Positions 1-8,959 of a stretch of DNA of 64,000 nucleotides are shown in pieces. Origin of the DNA: Nevskia soli DSM 19509 (GTDB taxonomy: Bacteria; Pseudomonadota; Gammaproteobacteria; Nevskiales; Nevskiaceae). The DNA lies in NCBI RefSeq assembly GCF_000711955.1, contig NZ_JONR01000007.1:62001-126000 (forward strand), given 5' to 3'. The position numbers were made by a program, and so were the translations under genes. The notes beneath the pieces are model-generated. The model worked only from the letters and a program-made list of their open reading frames with translations, had not been told where the DNA came from and made no database searches. How positions within the stretch are numbered: the first letter of the stretch is position 1; every line of letters starts with the position of its first letter.

Positions 1-1236
1 CAGCGCATTGCGCACATCCAGCCAACGGTTGGGGTCGCCGCCGAGCTGCGCGGCGAGCGCGCGCGCATCGAGCAGGTGGCCCACGCCCTGGTTGTACGCC
101 GCCAGCGCCATCCAGGTGCGGTCCGGCTCCGCGATCTGCGGCGGCAGCTGCCCCATGATCTGCTGGAAATAGCGCGCCCCGCCGCGGATGCTCTCCGCCG
201 CGTTCTCGCGGTTCGCCACTTTCAGATCCGCAGCCGTTTCCGTGGTCAGCATCATGATGCCGCGCACACCGGTCGGACTGATCGCCGCCGGATCCCAATG
301 CGATTCCTGGTAACCGATGGCCGCCACCACGCGCCAATCCAGCCCGTAGCGCTTAGCCGCATCCTCGAAATAGGCTCGGTAGCGGGGCAGTCGCGCCTGC
401 ACATCGGTGGTGAACTGCGTTACGCCCTGGTAGTCGGTCTCGTTGATGTGCCCGAAGTAACGGTCGCGCAGGCGCGCCATCTCGTTCTCGCCGAGCTGGC
501 GCAGGTACTCCTGCACGGCGTTGTAGAGCGAGGCATCGCCGTCGTGAGGCAGCGCCCAGGCGAGATCCTGCTTGTCCGAAACCGCGAACGCCACCCGCAG
601 GTTGGGGTAATAGCGCTGGTTGATTGCCACCAGGTCGGAATTGGCGACGGTGTAATCGATCTCGCCCTTGGACACCTGATACAGCAGGTCATCCACGTCG
701 TTCTCCGGCTCCGCCCGGTTCCATTTCAGCGCCGGATAGCGCGCCTGGTCCGCGGTCAGGATTTCTTCCCCGCTGCTGCCCGGCACCACCTCCAGATCGC
801 CGTCCAGGTCACCGAGATTCTGCGGCGCGATGTCGTCGCTGTTGTAGACCAGTTGCAGCACCACCTGCTGCAGCGGGTGGGAAAACCGCACGCGCGCCTG
901 GCGCGCCGGCGTGATATTGATGCTTGCCGCGGCGACATCGGCCCTGCCCTCGGCCACTGCGTCCACCGTCTCCGGCGTGCTGTCGAAAAACTGCAGGTCG
1001 AGTTTCACGCCCAGCTTTTTGGCGAGCCCCTGCAGCAGATCGCACTCGTAGCCGGTCAGGCCTTGCGGACCGTCGTAACAGGTGGTGGGGCTGTTGGTGG
1101 TGGCCACCACCAGCTTGCCCGTCATCTGCATCCGTTGCAGCGCTGTGGGTTTGGGCGAGCACGTCGATAGCGGCAACAGGCTGAACAGCAGCAGCCACCG
1201 CAACACGGCGTTCGTCTGGCGCAACAGGGTATTCAT
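1..1236 (-). CDS. mltF: Membrane-bound lytic murein transglycosylase F, 3' end cut by window edge
   Basis: The reading frame runs leftwards off the window, so only the N-terminal ~412 residues are present. It starts MNTLLRQTNAVLRWLLLF, a hydrophobic signal or lipoprotein-like N-terminus. A periplasmic solute-binding-like domain follows (VVATTNSPTTCYDGPQG, then YECDLLQGLAKKLGVKL). The visible end contains AAYNQGVGHLLDAR, typical of the SLT lysozyme-like domain. MltF proteins cleave the glycan backbone of peptidoglycan at the outer membrane, the N-terminal domain being regulatory. The start is the first ATG ahead of the signal sequence; an AGGAAG lies rather far upstream. The gene points away from tRNA-Ser. 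Confidence 0.9.
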   Translation of the reverse strand, partial: MNTLLRQTNAVLRWLLLFSLLPLSTCSPKPTALQRMQMTGKLVVATTNSPTTCYDGPQGLTGYECDLLQGLAKKLGVKLDLQFFDSTPETVDAVAEGRADVAAASINITPARQARVRFSHPLQQVVLQLVYNSDDIAPQNLGDLDGDLEVVPGSSGEEILTADQARYPALKWNRAEPENDVDDLLYQVSKGEIDYTVANSDLVAINQRYYPNLRVAFAVSDKQDLAWALPHDGDASLYNAVQEYLRQLGENEMARLRDRYFGHINETDYQGVTQFTTDVQARLPRYRAYFEDAAKRYGLDWRVVAAIGYQESHWDPAAISPTGVRGIMMLTTETAADLKVANRENAAESIRGGARYFQQIMGQLPPQIAEPDRTWMALAAYNQGVGHLLDARALAAQLGGDPNRWLDVRNAL

Positions 1237-1532
1237 CAGGTATTGCGGTGTTTCTTCCTAATTCCCGGCCGTATTTAATCCAGTGCGGGCGGGGACTTGG
1301 CCCCATTCTGGCTGCGGGTGGCCAGGATCGCTGGGCCATTTGACCGCATTTTCCTGCCTCAATTCCGTGCCGCCTGCCTCAGTGCCTCGTGGCGCTGCGG
1401 CCAATCGTGAAAAATGGAGCGCCGATTCGGCGGCGAAGCTGCTAAAATAACAGTTCGGGCGCCAGCATCGTGATTTCGGGCTCCCGCAGCAGCGTTAAAG
1501 ATCATAAATCAGCGCTGCACAGCAACAAACCC

Positions 1533-1625
1533 GGAGAGGTACCGAAGCGGTCATAACGGCGCCGACTCGAAATCGGATGGGGGACGAAAATCCCCACAAG
1601 GGTTCGAATCCCTTCCTCTCCGCCA
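1533..1625 (+). tRNA. tRNA-Ser(CGA)
   Basis: The acceptor stem GGAGAGG pairs with CCTCTCC. The anticodon stem CCGA/TCGG holds the loop CTCGAAA, giving anticodon CGA at 1568-1570. There is a long variable arm as in class II serine tRNAs, a TTCGAATC T-loop, and an encoded CCA at 1623-1625. At 93 bases including CCA it has the normal length for tRNA-Ser. Confidence 0.97.
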
Positions 1626-1632
1626 TCTTCAA

Positions 1633-1663
1633 ATGCAAAGCCGGCCTCGCGCCGGCTTTGCAT
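1633..1663 (+). terminator. Hairpin downstream of tRNA-Ser, probable terminator
   Basis: A perfect 13-bp inverted repeat (1633-1645 with 1651-1663, arms ATGCAAAGCCGGC) with a 5-nt loop starts 7 nt after the tRNA CCA. There is no clear T-run after it, only ATTTA, so factor-independent efficiency is uncertain. Confidence 0.65.
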
Positions 1664-1735
1664 ATTTACCGGCGTGGCGAAAAGGCTGTCTTGCCCCTGT
1701 GCTGCTGATTCTGCGCCGTCACCGGGTGTCCGCAC

Positions 1736-2026
1736 CTATTCCACCACGCCGTCGAAATACTCCACTTCGATACCGCTCAGCAGCGAGCGGATCGCCGGGA
1801 AATAGCGGGCACCGTAAGCCGATGCGCGGTGCGCGTCCAGCGCAGCCTGGTCGGCATATTGTTCATGCAGCACGTAGGAATCGCGGGTCATCCTGGAACT
1901 GAGCAGCACATAGGCCATGCAGCCCGGCTCGTTCCTGCGTATCTCTTCTCGGAGTTCCCGGAACAACTGCTCGAACTGTTTTTCGCGGCCCGGTTTCACC
2001 GACATGATCTTCATGCCGCCAATCAT
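1736..2026 (-). CDS. Antibiotic biosynthesis monooxygenase (ABM) domain protein
   Basis: This 96-residue protein matches the small dimeric alpha+beta barrel ABM fold: an N-terminal strand (MKIMSVKPG), a helix with EKQFEQLFRELREEI, the EPGCMAYVLL strand and the YVLHEQYADQAALDAHRAS segment. Members include heme-degrading and quinol monooxygenases as well as many of unknown substrate. The start at 2026 is supported by AAAGGA placed about 6 nt upstream. A longer open frame upstream lacks this signal and is ignored. Substrate unknown. Confidence 0.85.
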   Translation of the reverse strand: MIGGMKIMSVKPGREKQFEQLFRELREEIRRNEPGCMAYVLLSSRMTRDSYVLHEQYADQAALDAHRASAYGARYFPAIRSLLSGIEVEYFDGVVE

Positions 2027-2419
2027 TGATGTTCCTTTACTGCTTCTGTTGGACTGCATGGAGCAACGCGGCTGTCGCATGCAGGTTGCAAATGGGACCG
2101 GTATTTCAGGGAGTTGATACAGGCGCCATGATGATCCGCTGCGTGTTCGCCCTGGCGGCCGGATGTGCGGCGAGGATGGGATACAGCGCCTGGAATGTTG
2201 CCGCGGAATGAGATGCAGGGCGCCTGAGTATGCGCCGATCATTTCCGCCTGTCCCAGGCAAGGCACGCATCGCCTTGCCGGATGCGCCGGAGCGGGCTGC
2301 GAATTGCTGCCGCTCGTCAGGGCCTGGCGTCGCAACAGGGCGGTTCGGAGTATGCTGCGTCCGCCCGACCGGATGCTGGGTCGCGCAAATCATGTTTTCG
2401 TTCCGCGGAGGAACCGGAC
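2027..2419. other. Gap between ABM gene and small hypothetical gene
   Basis: About 390 bases with no convincing gene. Open frames here lack ribosome binding sites and family resemblance. It presumably carries the promoters of the leftward ABM gene and the rightward small gene; I see no clear -35/-10 pair, hairpin or repeat. Confidence 0.4.
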
Positions 2420-2686
2420 ATGTACGAGCTGACCGAGACCGAGCAGCACTGGCTCGCGGCACAGGCGGATGGTGAAAGAACTATTGTCGTGCCGGGCAGT
2501 CTAGAAGTGCGGTTGCGACAGATGGATCTCATCGCCGCACGTTACGACAGATCCTTCGTCCTCACCGGACTCGGACTGGGGTTGGCGCTGCGGCTCAAGT
2601 ACCGTCTCAAGTTGTCGATTGGTTATGGGGCGGGCCGCAACCAGCTTCGGCCGGGGTTGCCTTTGCCGCCGCAAAATGTTTCATAA
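2420..2686 (+). CDS. Small hypothetical protein upstream of dksA
   Basis: An 88-residue frame starts at an ATG preceded by GCGGAGG with good spacing and ends 18 nt before dksA. The N-terminal half is acidic (MYELTETEQHWLAAQADGE). The middle has a glycine/leucine-rich stretch (LTGLGLGLALRL) that could be a short hydrophobic helix but is too short for a confident membrane call. No family recognised. It could be a real leader gene co-transcribed with dksA or a chance frame; the ribosome binding site is the main support. Confidence 0.4.
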   Translation: MYELTETEQHWLAAQADGERTIVVPGSLEVRLRQMDLIAARYDRSFVLTGLGLGLALRLKYRLKLSIGYGAGRNQLRPGLPLPPQNVS

Positions 2687-2704
2687 TTCCACTTCGTTTC
2701 CTTC

Positions 2705-3208
2705 ATGAAAAAGCCCGCCTTGTCCACTACCTCCAGCAAACCCGCCGCGGCCCGCAAGCCGTCCGCCAAGCCGGCGCATGCGCTGACCGAAGCGGAGATC
2801 CGCAGCATGCCGGCATCCGACTACATGAACGAGGCGCAGCTCGAGTTCTTCCGCAAGCGTCTCACCGAGATGCGCGAGGAGATGCTCAGCCGTGAGCAGG
2901 GCTCCAAGGAGCGCCTGCACCAGAACGAATCGCACGCCGATCCCGCGGACCGCGCCACCGCAGAGGAAGAGCACTTCCTCGACCTGCGCCTGCGCGAGCG
3001 CGAAGCCACGCTGCTGCGCAAGATCGACGAATCGCTGCGCCTGATCCATTCCAAGGATTACGGCTACTGCGCCAAGACCGGCGAACCGATCGGCATCCCG
3101 CGTCTGCTGGTGCGCCCCACGGCCACCGTCTGCATCGACGTCAAGGACCGCGACGAGCGGCTGGCAACGCACTCCTACGCGGCGCAGCACGCGAGCCGGC
3201 GCGGTTAG
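2705..3208 (+). CDS. dksA: DksA-family transcription factor with a two-cysteine zinc-finger region
   Basis: 167 residues. It has a basic Ala/Lys/Pro-rich N-terminus (1-25), a coiled coil (about 40-115) whose tip keeps the key DPADRAT acidic motif (Asp79, Asp82), and a C-terminal globular region. DksA enters the RNA polymerase secondary channel and, with ppGpp, controls stable RNA and amino-acid promoters. The canonical C4 zinc finger is altered: Cys122 is followed by Thr125 where the second Cys belongs, and Cys143 by Val146. Only two of the four cysteines remain, as reported for zinc-independent DksA2-type paralogues. Length is slightly above the E. coli protein because of the N-terminal tail. 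Confidence 0.93.
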   Translation: MKKPALSTTSSKPAAARKPSAKPAHALTEAEIRSMPASDYMNEAQLEFFRKRLTEMREEMLSREQGSKERLHQNESHADPADRATAEEEHFLDLRLREREATLLRKIDESLRLIHSKDYGYCAKTGEPIGIPRLLVRPTATVCIDVKDRDERLATHSYAAQHASRRG

Positions 3209-3488
3209 CAAGCAGGGCCGCCGGCGCTTCGGCGCCGCTCATGCGGCGAGCGGCTCTTGGACCATCAATGCGCGGGCTCCGCGCGGCATCTGCGCATTCC
3301 TTGCGCTTCTCGCAGATTCGACTTTTGGCGGTCAAGCGCGTATTGTGGCCCCCGCAGTCGCTCAAGCAGCTTAGTTCAGCGCGGTTTCCCTCAGTTTCTG
3401 TCGGGCTCGAATCTCACTCAGCTTTTTTCTTGATGGCCTGCAGCCTTGCGGGCGGCGTGCCCGCGCAATCGTCAAAGGAAACAAGCAA
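3209..3488 (+). promoter_or_regulatory. Intergenic leader ahead of the cold-shock gene
   Basis: About 280 non-coding bases separate dksA from csp. The AAAGGAAACAAGCAA just before the start is a good ribosome binding site. Cold-shock genes often carry long structured 5' leaders. GC-rich arms near 3220-3240 (CGGCGCTTCGGCGCCG) form a short hairpin that may end the dksA transcript. No cold-box sequence could be assigned. Confidence 0.35.
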
Positions 3489-3701
3489 ATGAGCGATGTA
3501 TCTACCGGTACCGTGAAGTGGTTCAACGACGCCAAGGGTTTTGGCTTCATCACCCCGAGCGAAGGCGGTGAAGACCTCTTCGCCCACTTCAAGGAAGTGC
3601 AGGGCAGCGGCTTCAAGACCCTGACCGAAGGCCAGCGCGTCGAGTACAAGGCCGCGCGCGGCCCGAAGGGCATGCAGGCGACGCAGATCCGTCCCCTGTA
3701 A
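3489..3701 (+). CDS. Cold-shock protein, CspA family
   Basis: 70 residues, the normal size for the family. It has both single-strand nucleic acid binding motifs: KGFGFI (RNP1) and DLFAHF (RNP2, usually VFVHF). These proteins are RNA chaperones that melt structure and act as antiterminators. A strong ribosome binding site (AAAGGAAAC) precedes the start and a strong terminator follows 20 nt after the stop, so it is monocistronic. Whether it is cold-induced cannot be told from the sequence. Confidence 0.95.
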   Translation: MSDVSTGTVKWFNDAKGFGFITPSEGGEDLFAHFKEVQGSGFKTLTEGQRVEYKAARGPKGMQATQIRPL

Positions 3702-3720
3702 ATAATGCGCAAGCATTGAA

Positions 3721-3753
3721 AGAAGCCGCGACTTCGGTCGCGGCTTCTTTTTT
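3721..3753 (+). terminator. Rho-independent terminator of the cold-shock gene
   Basis: A 12-bp perfect stem (3721-3732 with 3737-3748, arm AGAAGCCGCGAC) is closed by a stable TTCG tetraloop and followed by a T-run. Textbook intrinsic terminator. Confidence 0.95.
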
Positions 3754-3823
3754 GGTGTCGACCCCTGATAAATTCTCCAAACATACCCCAAGAAAGACCT
3801 GATTCCGGTCCTCATGGTGCTCC

Positions 3824-4690
3824 ATGAAAACCCCGCCTGGCCTGCAAGAGCTGATTGAAGACGGCATCATCGACGAGGTGATCCGCCCGCTCAAGAGCGG
3901 CAAGGAAGCCGCCGTCTACCTCGTCGCCAGCGGCGCGGTGATCCGCTGTGCCAAGGTCTACAAGGACGCCAACAAGCGCGGCTTCCACAAGCTCGCCGAA
4001 TACCAGGAAGGCCGCAAGGCCCGCGGCAGCCGCGATGCGCGCGCCATGGGCAAGCGCAGCCGTCACGGCCGCAAGGAACAGGAAGCGGCGTGGAAGAACG
4101 CCGAGGTCGACGCGCTCTACCGTCTCGATGCCGCCGGCGTGCGCGTGCCCAAGCCCTACGGCTTCTTCAACGGCGTGCTGCTGATGGAAGTCATCACCGA
4201 CGAACACGGCGACCCCGCCCCCCGCCTCAACGATGTACAGGCCACGCCCGAGCAGGCGCGCGAGTGGCAGAAATTCCTCATGTCGCAGATCGTGCGGATG
4301 CTCTGTGCCGGCCTGATCCACGGCGATCTGTCCGAATACAACGTGCTGCTCGATGCCAACGGCCCGGTCATCATCGACCTGCCGCAGGCGGTCGATGCCG
4401 CCAGCAACAACAACGCCTTCGCCATGCTGCAGCGGGATGTCGACAACATCACCGCCTACTGCGGCCGCTACGCCCCCGAGTTGCTCGAAACCGAATACGC
4501 CTACGAAATCTGGAAGCTGTTCCAGACCAGAAAGCTGCGCCCGGATTCCGAGCTGACCGGCCTGTTCGTGCACGACGAGACCGAGGCCGACGTCGACGGC
4601 GTGCTGCTGCAGATCGAAGAGGCGCGCCAGGAAGCCGAACGCCGCCAGCGCGGCCGCGACGAGGCGGAAGCCGCGCACGGCGCGGAATAG
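3824..4690 (+). CDS. RIO-family serine/threonine protein kinase
   Basis: 288 residues of the RIO1/PA4780-like bacterial group. Visible elements are the nucleotide-binding segment GKEAAVYLV (26-34), the catalytic loop HGDLSEYN (166-173) and the metal-binding IDLPQ (184-188), which replaces the DFG of ordinary kinases. The tail is charged (EEARQEAERRQRGRDEAEA). Archaeal and eukaryotic relatives act in ribosome maturation; the bacterial substrate is not established. It stands alone between the cold-shock gene terminator and the convergent regulator gene. No good Shine-Dalgarno is visible at the chosen ATG. Confidence 0.9.
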   Translation: MKTPPGLQELIEDGIIDEVIRPLKSGKEAAVYLVASGAVIRCAKVYKDANKRGFHKLAEYQEGRKARGSRDARAMGKRSRHGRKEQEAAWKNAEVDALYRLDAAGVRVPKPYGFFNGVLLMEVITDEHGDPAPRLNDVQATPEQAREWQKFLMSQIVRMLCAGLIHGDLSEYNVLLDANGPVIIDLPQAVDAASNNNAFAMLQRDVDNITAYCGRYAPELLETEYAYEIWKLFQTRKLRPDSELTGLFVHDETEADVDGVLLQIEEARQEAERRQRGRDEAEAAHGAE

Positions 4691-4715
4691 CGCCGCCAGC
4701 CGCAGGGGCGGACCC

Positions 4716-5192
4716 TTACTCCGATACTTCCAGCGGCAGCCGGTTTGCGTCAATCAACTGGTTCAACGAAATCGAAGAGCTGACCTCGCGCACGCCTTCG
4801 ATCTGCGACAGCTCGTTCCAGACGAACTGCTGGTAGCGGTCCACGTCGCGCACCACGATCTTCAGCAGGAAATCCACGTCGCCCATCAGGGTATGGCATT
4901 CCACCACCTCGGGATGGCGGTTGATCGCCAGCACGAACTTGTGCAGCGCGTTCTTGCCATGCCGCGCCATCTTGACGTGGGCGAACACCGTCACCCCAAG
5001 CCCCACCTTCTTGGTGTCGAGCACCGCCACCCGCTGCTTGACGATGCCGCTGTCGAGGAAGCGCTGGATGCGGCGCCACACCACCGATTTGGAAGAGGCC
5101 ACTTTTTCGGCGATGTCGTTGACCGGCGTGGTCACATCCTGCTGCAGCAATTCCAGGATGCGCAGGTCGAGTGCGTCGAGCGTTTCGGACAT
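4716..5192 (-). CDS. bkdR: Lrp/AsnC-type regulator, probable BkdR
   Basis: 158 residues: an N-terminal helix-turn-helix (about 8-55, with DLRILELLQQD and SKSVVWRRIQRFL) and a C-terminal RAM ligand-binding domain (about 65-150, with ECHTLMGDVDFLLKIV). It is divergent from the branched-chain oxoacid dehydrogenase operon across a 211-bp spacer. In Pseudomonas putida the Lrp homologue BkdR sits in the same divergent place and activates bkd in response to branched-chain amino acids. That function is inferred here from family plus position; other AsnC-type effectors are possible. Confidence 0.85.
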   Translation of the reverse strand: MSETLDALDLRILELLQQDVTTPVNDIAEKVASSKSVVWRRIQRFLDSGIVKQRVAVLDTKKVGLGVTVFAHVKMARHGKNALHKFVLAINRHPEVVECHTLMGDVDFLLKIVVRDVDRYQQFVWNELSQIEGVREVSSSISLNQLIDANRLPLEVSE

Positions 5193-5215
5193 TTATTCCT
5201 CAAAATTTCATTTAT

Positions 5216-5230
5216 GGGGAATATTATCCC
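5216..5230. promoter_or_regulatory. Candidate Lrp-type operator in the bkdR-bkdA1 spacer
   Basis: A near-palindromic 15-mer (GGGGAATATTATCCC) with an AT core lies 24 bp from the regulator start in an unusually AT-rich stretch (5193-5300). Lrp family sites are AT-centred palindromes of about this size. The assignment rests on shape and position only; the wider 5193-5403 spacer must hold both promoters. Confidence 0.4.
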
Positions 5231-5403
5231 AGGCATGTGATGTTTGCCGGGAAAATCAAGGAAGAAATACCCCCGGAAAGGTTTATGCTGATATGAACAA
5301 TCGGCGGTCCCCGTGCGCGCCCTGGAATCCTGGGTGCGGCACGGATCGCCGGCCCCGCCAGCCGGCCTGCCGCCGCCTTGCCGGGATCAATCAGGAGGAG
5401 AGG

Positions 5404-6651
5404 ATGGACAAGAGCACCCCCAAGCATGCGCAAGGCCCGCTGAGCCTGCACATCCCCGAGCCCACGGCCCGCCCCGGCGACGCCCCGGACTTCAGCAAGC
5501 TGACCATTCCCCCCGCCGGCAGCCAGGCGCGTCCCGCCGCCGACACGCCGGCCGCGCAGCTGCGTGATTGCGCCTACGACCTGGTGCGCGTGCTGGACGA
5601 GTCCGGCAACGCAGTCGGTCCGTGGAACCCCCGGCTTTCGCCCGACAGGCTGCGCAAGGGGCTGCGCGACATGCTGCTGACCCGGGTGTTCGACGAGCGC
5701 ATGATCCGCGCCCAGCGCCAGGGCAAGACCTCGTTCTACATCAAGTGCACCGGCGAGGAAGCCGTCTCGGTGGCGCAGGCCTACGCGCTCGACCCGAAGG
5801 ACATGCTGTTCCCCACCTATCGCCAGCAGGGTCTGCTGGTGGCGCGCGACTGGCCCCTGGTCGACCTGATGTGCCAGATCTACAACAACACCGGCGATCG
5901 CCTCAAGGGCCGCCAGCTGCCCATCATGTACTCGGTGCGCGACGTCGGCTTCTTCTCCATCTCCGGCAACCTCGGCACCCAGTTCCCGCAGGCGGTGGGC
6001 TGGGCCATGGCCTCGGCCTACAAGCACGACACCCGCATCGCCGCCGCCTGGGTCGGCGACGGTACCACCGCGGAAGGCGACTTCCACCACGCCCTCACCT
6101 TCGCCGCCGTGTACCGCGCGCCGGTAGTGCTCAACGTGGTCAACAACCAGTGGGCCATCTCCTCCTACCAGGGCTTCGCCGGCGGCGATGAAACCACCTT
6201 CGCCGCGCGCGCGGTCGGCTACGGCCTGCCGGGCCTGCGCGTCGACGGCAATGACTTCCTCGCCGTCTACGCCGTTACCCAATGGGCCGCGCAGCGCGCC
6301 CGCGACAACCACGGCCCCACCCTGATCGAGTTGTTCACCTATCGCGCCGCCGCTCATTCCACCAGCGACGATCCCTCCAAGTACCGCCCCGAGAACGAAG
6401 CCGAGAAATGGCCGCTGGGCGATCCCATCGCGCGCCTCAAGCAGCACCTGATCCGCATCGGCGAGTGGAGCGAGGAGCAGCACGCGGCACTGACCACCGA
6501 ACTGGAAGAGCACGTGAAGACCGCGCAGAAGGAAGCGGAGAGCAAGGGCACCCTCGGCACCCAGCCGGCCAGCCCCAGCACCATGTTCGAGGACGTGTTC
6601 AAGGACATGCCCTGGCATCTGCGCAAACAGCGTCAGGAGGCCGGATACTAG
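5404..6651 (+). CDS. bkdA1: Branched-chain 2-oxoacid dehydrogenase E1 component, alpha subunit
   Basis: 415 residues, close to the ~410 of Pseudomonas BkdA1. It catalyses thiamine diphosphate-dependent decarboxylation of the 2-oxoacids from Val, Leu and Ile. The thiamine diphosphate motif begins at GDGTTAEGDF (218) and ends at the NN pair (247-248). An N-terminal extension of about 80 residues precedes the catalytic core, as in bkd-type but not pyruvate-type alpha subunits. The ATG at 5404 is preceded by AGGAGGAGAGG, an excellent ribosome binding site; a longer in-frame extension upstream overlaps the regulator and is rejected. The next gene starts 2 nt after the stop. Confidence 0.93.
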   Translation: MDKSTPKHAQGPLSLHIPEPTARPGDAPDFSKLTIPPAGSQARPAADTPAAQLRDCAYDLVRVLDESGNAVGPWNPRLSPDRLRKGLRDMLLTRVFDERMIRAQRQGKTSFYIKCTGEEAVSVAQAYALDPKDMLFPTYRQQGLLVARDWPLVDLMCQIYNNTGDRLKGRQLPIMYSVRDVGFFSISGNLGTQFPQAVGWAMASAYKHDTRIAAAWVGDGTTAEGDFHHALTFAAVYRAPVVLNVVNNQWAISSYQGFAGGDETTFAARAVGYGLPGLRVDGNDFLAVYAVTQWAAQRARDNHGPTLIELFTYRAAAHSTSDDPSKYRPENEAEKWPLGDPIARLKQHLIRIGEWSEEQHAALTTELEEHVKTAQKEAESKGTLGTQPASPSTMFEDVFKDMPWHLRKQRQEAGY

Positions 6652-6653
6652 CC

Positions 6654-7667
<1,014 letters not shown>

Positions 7668-7668
7668 C

Positions 7669-8955
7669 ATGAGCAAATTCACCTTCAAGCTGCCGGACAT
7701 CGGCGAAGGCATCACCGAGGCCGAGATCGCCACCTGGCGCGTCGCCGTCGGCGACACCGTCAAGGAAGACCAGCCCCTGGTCGACGTGCTGACCGAAAAG
7801 GCCGCGGTGGAAATCCCGTCGCCGTTCGCCGGCAAGGTGCTCGAGCTGAAGGGCAGCCCCGGCGACTTCGTGCCGGTGGGTTCGGTCATGGTGGTGCTGG
7901 AAGTGGCGGGCGAGGGTGCGGTTGAAGAACCAGCCGCCGCTGCTCCCGCCGCGCCAGTTCAGCCGGCAGCTGTCGCCAAGGAAAAGCCCGCGAAGCCAGT
8001 AGCTACGCCCGCTCCGACCGCCGCAGCGGTGGTGCAGCCAGCCCCCAGCGCACCCGTGCCCCTGGTGCCGCGCAGTGAAGGCGAGAAACCCCTGGCCACC
8101 CCTGCGGTGCGCCAGCGCGCCCGCGATCTCGGCATCCAGCTTTCCTACGTGCCCGGCAGTGGCCCGGCCGGCCACATCACCCACGCCGATCTCGATGCCT
8201 TCATCGCGCGCAAGCCGGTCAGCGGCGCCGCGGTATCGAACGCACGGCAGAAGCGCGAAGGCGTGGAGCAGTTCAAGGTCATCGGCCTGCGCCGCAAGAT
8301 CGCCGAGGCGATGCAGCGCTCCAAGCAGCGCATTCCGCACTTCGCCTACGTCGAGGAAGTGGACGTCACCGAGCTGGAAGCCCTGCGCACCCATCTCAAC
8401 AACAACCGCAAGCCCGATCAGACGAAGCTGACACTGCTGCCCTTCCTGGTGCTCGCCCTGGTGCGCGCCGTGCCGGATCATCCGGAAGTGAATGGCACCT
8501 TCGACGACGAAGCCGGCATCGTCCACCATCCCTCCGCCCTGCACATTGGCATCGCCGCCCAGACCCCGAACGGCCTGGTGGTTCCGGTGATCCGCCACGC
8601 CGAAACGCTGGACCTGTGGCAGGCCGCCGCCGAGATCAAGCGCCTGGCCGAGGCCGCGCGCAGCGGCAAGGCCAGCCGCGAGGAGCTGTCCGGCTCCAGC
8701 ATCACCATCAGCAGCCTGGGCCCGATGGGCGGCATCGTCTCCACCCCGGTGATCAACGCCCCGGAAGTCGCCATCGTCGGCGTCAACAAGATGGTCGAGC
8801 GCCCCATGGTGCGTAACGGCCAGATCGTCACGCGCATGATGATGAACCTGTCCTCCTCCTTCGACCATCGCATCGTCGATGGCTGGAACGCGGCCGAGTT
8901 CATCCAGCACATCAAGCGCTTGTTCGAAAATCCCGCCACCCTGTTCATCGATTAA
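7669..8955 (+). CDS. bkdB: Branched-chain 2-oxoacid dehydrogenase E2, lipoamide acyltransferase
   Basis: 428 residues in the standard E2 order. A single lipoyl domain has the modified lysine in LTEKAAVEIP (Lys44). An Ala/Pro-rich linker (about 83-130) follows, then a peripheral subunit-binding domain (TPAVRQRARDLGI to HADLDAFI, about 144-182) and a catalytic acyltransferase domain ending in the active-site SFDHRIVDG. It transfers the acyl group from E1 to CoA and forms the core of the complex. One lipoyl domain fits the bkd type; pyruvate E2 proteins often have more. Confidence 0.94.
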   Translation: MSKFTFKLPDIGEGITEAEIATWRVAVGDTVKEDQPLVDVLTEKAAVEIPSPFAGKVLELKGSPGDFVPVGSVMVVLEVAGEGAVEEPAAAAPAAPVQPAAVAKEKPAKPVATPAPTAAAVVQPAPSAPVPLVPRSEGEKPLATPAVRQRARDLGIQLSYVPGSGPAGHITHADLDAFIARKPVSGAAVSNARQKREGVEQFKVIGLRRKIAEAMQRSKQRIPHFAYVEEVDVTELEALRTHLNNNRKPDQTKLTLLPFLVLALVRAVPDHPEVNGTFDDEAGIVHHPSALHIGIAAQTPNGLVVPVIRHAETLDLWQAAAEIKRLAEAARSGKASREELSGSSITISSLGPMGGIVSTPVINAPEVAIVGVNKMVERPMVRNGQIVTRMMMNLSSSFDHRIVDGWNAAEFIQHIKRLFENPATLFID

Positions 8956-8959
8956 GCCC

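Noticed and set aside
5224..6618. 464-codon open frame antisense to bkdA1
   Set aside because: High-GC codon bias on the other strand opens this frame; no ribosome site, no family resemblance, and the sense gene is certain.
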